From: Exobasidium rhododendri
Lineage: Eukaryota > Basidiomycota > Exobasidiomycetes > Exobasidiales > Exobasidiaceae
NCBI GenBank assembly: GCA_026210745.1
Contig: CP110631.1
Location: forward strand, 558,001 to 622,000
DNA length: 64,000 bases
Direction: 5' to 3'
Position numbers and translations under genes: made by a program. Of the stretch, positions 63,330 to 64,000 are shown piece after piece. Below the pieces are notes generated by a model that saw only the letters and a list, made by a program, of their open reading frames with translations, had not been told where the DNA came from and did not search any database. The first letter of the stretch is position 1, and each line of letters opens with the position of its first letter.

Positions 63330-63502
63330 GCGTCTTTCTGCCAATCACTTTGATGTTTTTGTCGAGTGGGACAGTTCGGAAGGCAGGTAGAAATACAATT
63401 ATTATGTGATCAGGACACTCTATGATGTAAGGAGAAGAGTGATTGAGCGCAATGCGTGTGTGCTTGGTAATACATCGTGGTACTGCAGATGGCAAAGTAT
63501 GC

Positions 63503-64000
63503 TTACCTCTTGACAGCCACCTTTCTATTTGGCTCCTTGCTGGCTCCGAGTTTTGTGCCGAGGTAGAAGACGACGTAGAACACGCCGGCGACTTGGCAGA
63601 AACGCAGCAGAGGACTGGCCGTTTGTGCCTCATACTCTTCTCGACTAGCAAAGCCGCCGTTTGAGTTGGGATTGTTGGCAGCTCTCCTTGCATCACTCAT
63701 TCTGGCTGACGCAGCTGCGTCCTTCTTCCTTTCTCTTTCCGCAAACCTCTCAAACATGGAGGAGCCACTTCCCGACGTCGAAGAGCTTGAGCTATTTCCT
63801 TGGCCGAATTCGTGGTAGGCTGACCTGGAAGAAGTCCCCGCCTGTTCTGGACGAGGATTTGCTCGTCGTCGCTGGTAGTCCCAAGCGTACGAAGCACTCG
63901 CTCGGCGTTGTACATTCTCGCTAGCATACCGATATTGACCTCGATTCACTCCACGAGTCGAGCCCAGACTTGCGTTGCTCAACTGCCGATCGTAGTCTTT
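63503..64000 (-). CDS. DnaJ-domain membrane protein (C-terminal part)
   Basis: The frame is open to the right edge; its first residues, KDYDRQLS, are the usual end of a J domain, so the gene starts beyond the window. Next come a linker rich in Arg, Ser and Gly (RANPRPEQAGTSSRSAY, NSSSSSTSGSGSS), a charged helix (MFERFAERERKKDAAASARM) and a single membrane segment near the C-terminus (FCQVAGVFYVVFYLGTKLG) with a short basic tail. This is the plan of tail-anchored J proteins of mitochondria or ER. Which one cannot be told from this part. Confidence 0.72.
   Translation of the reverse strand, partial: KDYDRQLSNASLGSTRGVNRGQYRYASENVQRRASASYAWDYQRRRANPRPEQAGTSSRSAYHEFGQGNSSSSSTSGSGSSMFERFAERERKKDAAASARMSDARRAANNPNSNGGFASREEYEAQTASPLLRFCQVAGVFYVVFYLGTKLGASKEPNRKVAVKR

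Noticed and set aside
1-64000. Transposons, LTR elements, CRISPR arrays or rRNA
   Set aside because: I saw no terminal repeats, integrase, reverse transcriptase or transposase motifs, no spaced direct repeats and no rRNA-like sequence. A search for tRNA B-box sequences by eye gave no convincing cloverleaf.

Overview
The window is nuclear DNA of a filamentous or dimorphic fungus, most probably a basidiomycete. Genes are dense and on both strands. Most carry short introns (about 50-130 nt) with GTGAGT-type donors. The homologues are fungal or general eukaryotic (SWC5, ARA2, CPT1/EPT1, IPK1, BNA1, Urm1). A cluster of small secreted proteins with intron-borne modules recalls smut fungi (Ustilaginomycotina). 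I infer that placement from gene style only; no species marker is present. I saw no rRNA, CRISPR, transposon or virus-derived element, and no tRNA I could defend.

Region 1 (1-30 kb) is mainly metabolic and housekeeping. In order it holds: threonine aldolase (3' part), SWC5, a GFA/CENP-V-fold protein, D-arabinose dehydrogenase, an ABHD11-type hydrolase, a peroxisomal AhpD-like protein ending in SKL, a secreted bicupin oxalate decarboxylase, a SnoaL-like protein, dienelactone hydrolase, the molybdopterin synthase large subunit, a CCDC174-like protein, a CDP-alcohol phosphotransferase, a TMEM70-like protein, a membrane-anchored alpha/beta hydrolase, MCM-binding protein, APS kinase, a HAD hydrolase, a four-helix membrane protein, L-2-hydroxyglutarate dehydrogenase and a TRIC-like channel.

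Region 2 (30-51 kb) is a cluster of about twelve small, mostly multi-exon genes for predicted secreted proteins that I cannot assign to known families. It is interrupted only by NAD(P)HX dehydratase and an NDUFAF2-like complex I assembly factor. Many were rebuilt by joining exons. At least seven (39.6-50.8 kb) share one layout: a signal peptide ending around SxPxPM, a middle rich in Gly, Pro, Gln, Tyr or Met, a phase-0 intron, and a short last exon. In five of them the last exon starts with a W-x2-[EG]-x-[IL]-x3-N motif followed by a basic or short hydrophobic tail. Four share a conserved leader just upstream of the ATG. Several have a palindrome around CGAAGC upstream. I regard this as a lineage-specific, recently expanded secreted-protein (candidate effector or cell-surface) locus, and as the most interesting part of the window.

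Region 3 (51-64 kb) returns to housekeeping: 3-hydroxyanthranilate dioxygenase, a SIRT4-like sirtuin with an altered zinc site, inositol-pentakisphosphate 2-kinase, a Ctr copper transporter, a secreted aspartic protease, adenine phosphoribosyltransferase, an oxodicarboxylate carrier, a small mitochondrial-type protein, pterin-carbinolamine dehydratase, URM1 and the 3' part of a DnaJ membrane protein running off the end.
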